Shown here: positions 46,870 to 47,011 of the stretch, piece by piece
How positions within the stretch are numbered: the stretch's first letter is position 1
Layout: each line of letters begins with the position of its first letter
NCBI GenBank assembly: GCA_004555705.1
Contig: SFHI01000042.1
Coordinates: 1 to 47,011 of the forward strand
Direction: 5' to 3'
Source: Clostridiales bacterium
GTDB lineage: Bacteria > Bacillota > Clostridia > Oscillospirales > Oscillospiraceae
Length of the DNA: 47,011 bases
Notes under the pieces: model-generated
Database searches by the model: none
Told to the model about the DNA's origin: nothing
The model's input: the letters and a program-made list of their open reading frames with translations, nothing else
Position numbers and translations under genes: made by a program

Positions 46870-47011
46870 AAATTGGTGGGCACCTCTAAAAACTACCCTT
46901 TTGGTTTTTGGACGGATCTTTTGCCCCAACAATGCGTTTTGAAAAGTCCGCAATACACAAAGTATTCCGGACTTTCCAAAACTTTTGTTGGAACAAAATC
47001 TCTCGCCCAAA
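46870..47011. repeat. Type E terminal-motif repeat, cut by window end (E2)
   Basis: It starts AAATTGGTGG at 46870, then CACCTCTAAAAACTACC. The interior is one long palindrome centred near 46962 (GTCCGCAATAC-ACAAA-GTATTCCGGAC) with outer arms containing CCCCAACAA / TTGTTGGAACAAAA. The right end lies outside the window. It shares its start and palindrome with the composite at 14291. Confidence 0.85.

Noticed and set aside
381..46999. Repeat superfamily as a CRISPR array
   Set aside because: Copies are scattered singly between genes, 130-370 bp long, with no regular spacers and no cas genes.

Overview
The window looks like a GC-rich (by eye, well over half G+C) chromosome segment of a gut-type Firmicute, most likely Clostridia / Oscillospirales. 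The support is: HrcA/CIRCE-controlled groESL and clpB, a GroEL tail ending GGGMY, strong AGGAGG ribosome binding sites, sigma-A promoters of the TTGACA-16/17-TATAAT type, a MinD/MgsA neighbourhood, a G5/3D-domain cell-wall protein and a large Opp peptide transporter. I see no rRNA, CRISPR array, phage or transposase gene. The taxonomic call is inference.

Layout. 1-3.4 kb: tRNA-Val, sfsA, and CIRCE-groES-groEL; this GroEL lacks about 26 conserved residues. 3.8-5.4 kb: VanZ-like protein and a lipoprotein. 5.7-9.2 kb: a GPH sugar symporter plus an Est1E-like esterase, divergent from an AraC regulator. 9.4-9.9 kb: a ribbon-helix-helix gene divergent from a small frameshifted ORF across an inverted repeat. 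10-14.2 kb: hisS, an MgsA-like protein missing its catalytic Asp, a MinD without the membrane-targeting tail, and pta. 14.8-20.6 kb: wall proteins (3D domain, GH25 lysozyme), a zinc-ribbon membrane protein, an orphan RHH protein, a MATE exporter and a zinc-site ArsR repressor. 20.8-25.5 kb: an operon of MFS transporter, GH2 glycosidase and membrane metallophosphoesterase. 26-29.9 kb: a GT2-GtrA, phosphodiester glycosidase and unknown membrane protein operon. 30.2-33.3 kb: PAP2 phosphatase, thioredoxin, and an ECF sigma / anti-sigma pair. 33.6-36.2 kb: CIRCE-clpB, frameshifted by an internal deletion. 36.8-45.1 kb: an oppABCDF operon with unusual subunits. 45.5-46.8 kb: a PlsC-type acyltransferase with a zinc ribbon.

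Two things stand out. First, the Opp transporter: OppC carries a complete seven-blade RCC1-type propeller in its first extracytoplasmic loop, OppF carries a roughly 180-residue helical insertion between Walker A and the Q-loop, and OppA is oversized. Second, about 23 intergenic repeats (roughly 4.5 kb, near 9 percent of the window) share the same inverted ends, GAYAAATTGKTGTTT, yet have five unrelated interiors (types A-E). Types A-D hold a short hairpin in each arm and type E is a single long palindrome. Stems vary between copies with compensatory changes, and most complete elements keep complementary end alleles. This resembles REPIN/MITE biology but with one end set serving several cargoes.

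Two CIRCE-controlled chaperone genes (groEL, clpB) each carry an internal deletion of a conserved segment; whether this is biology or assembly needs reads to decide.
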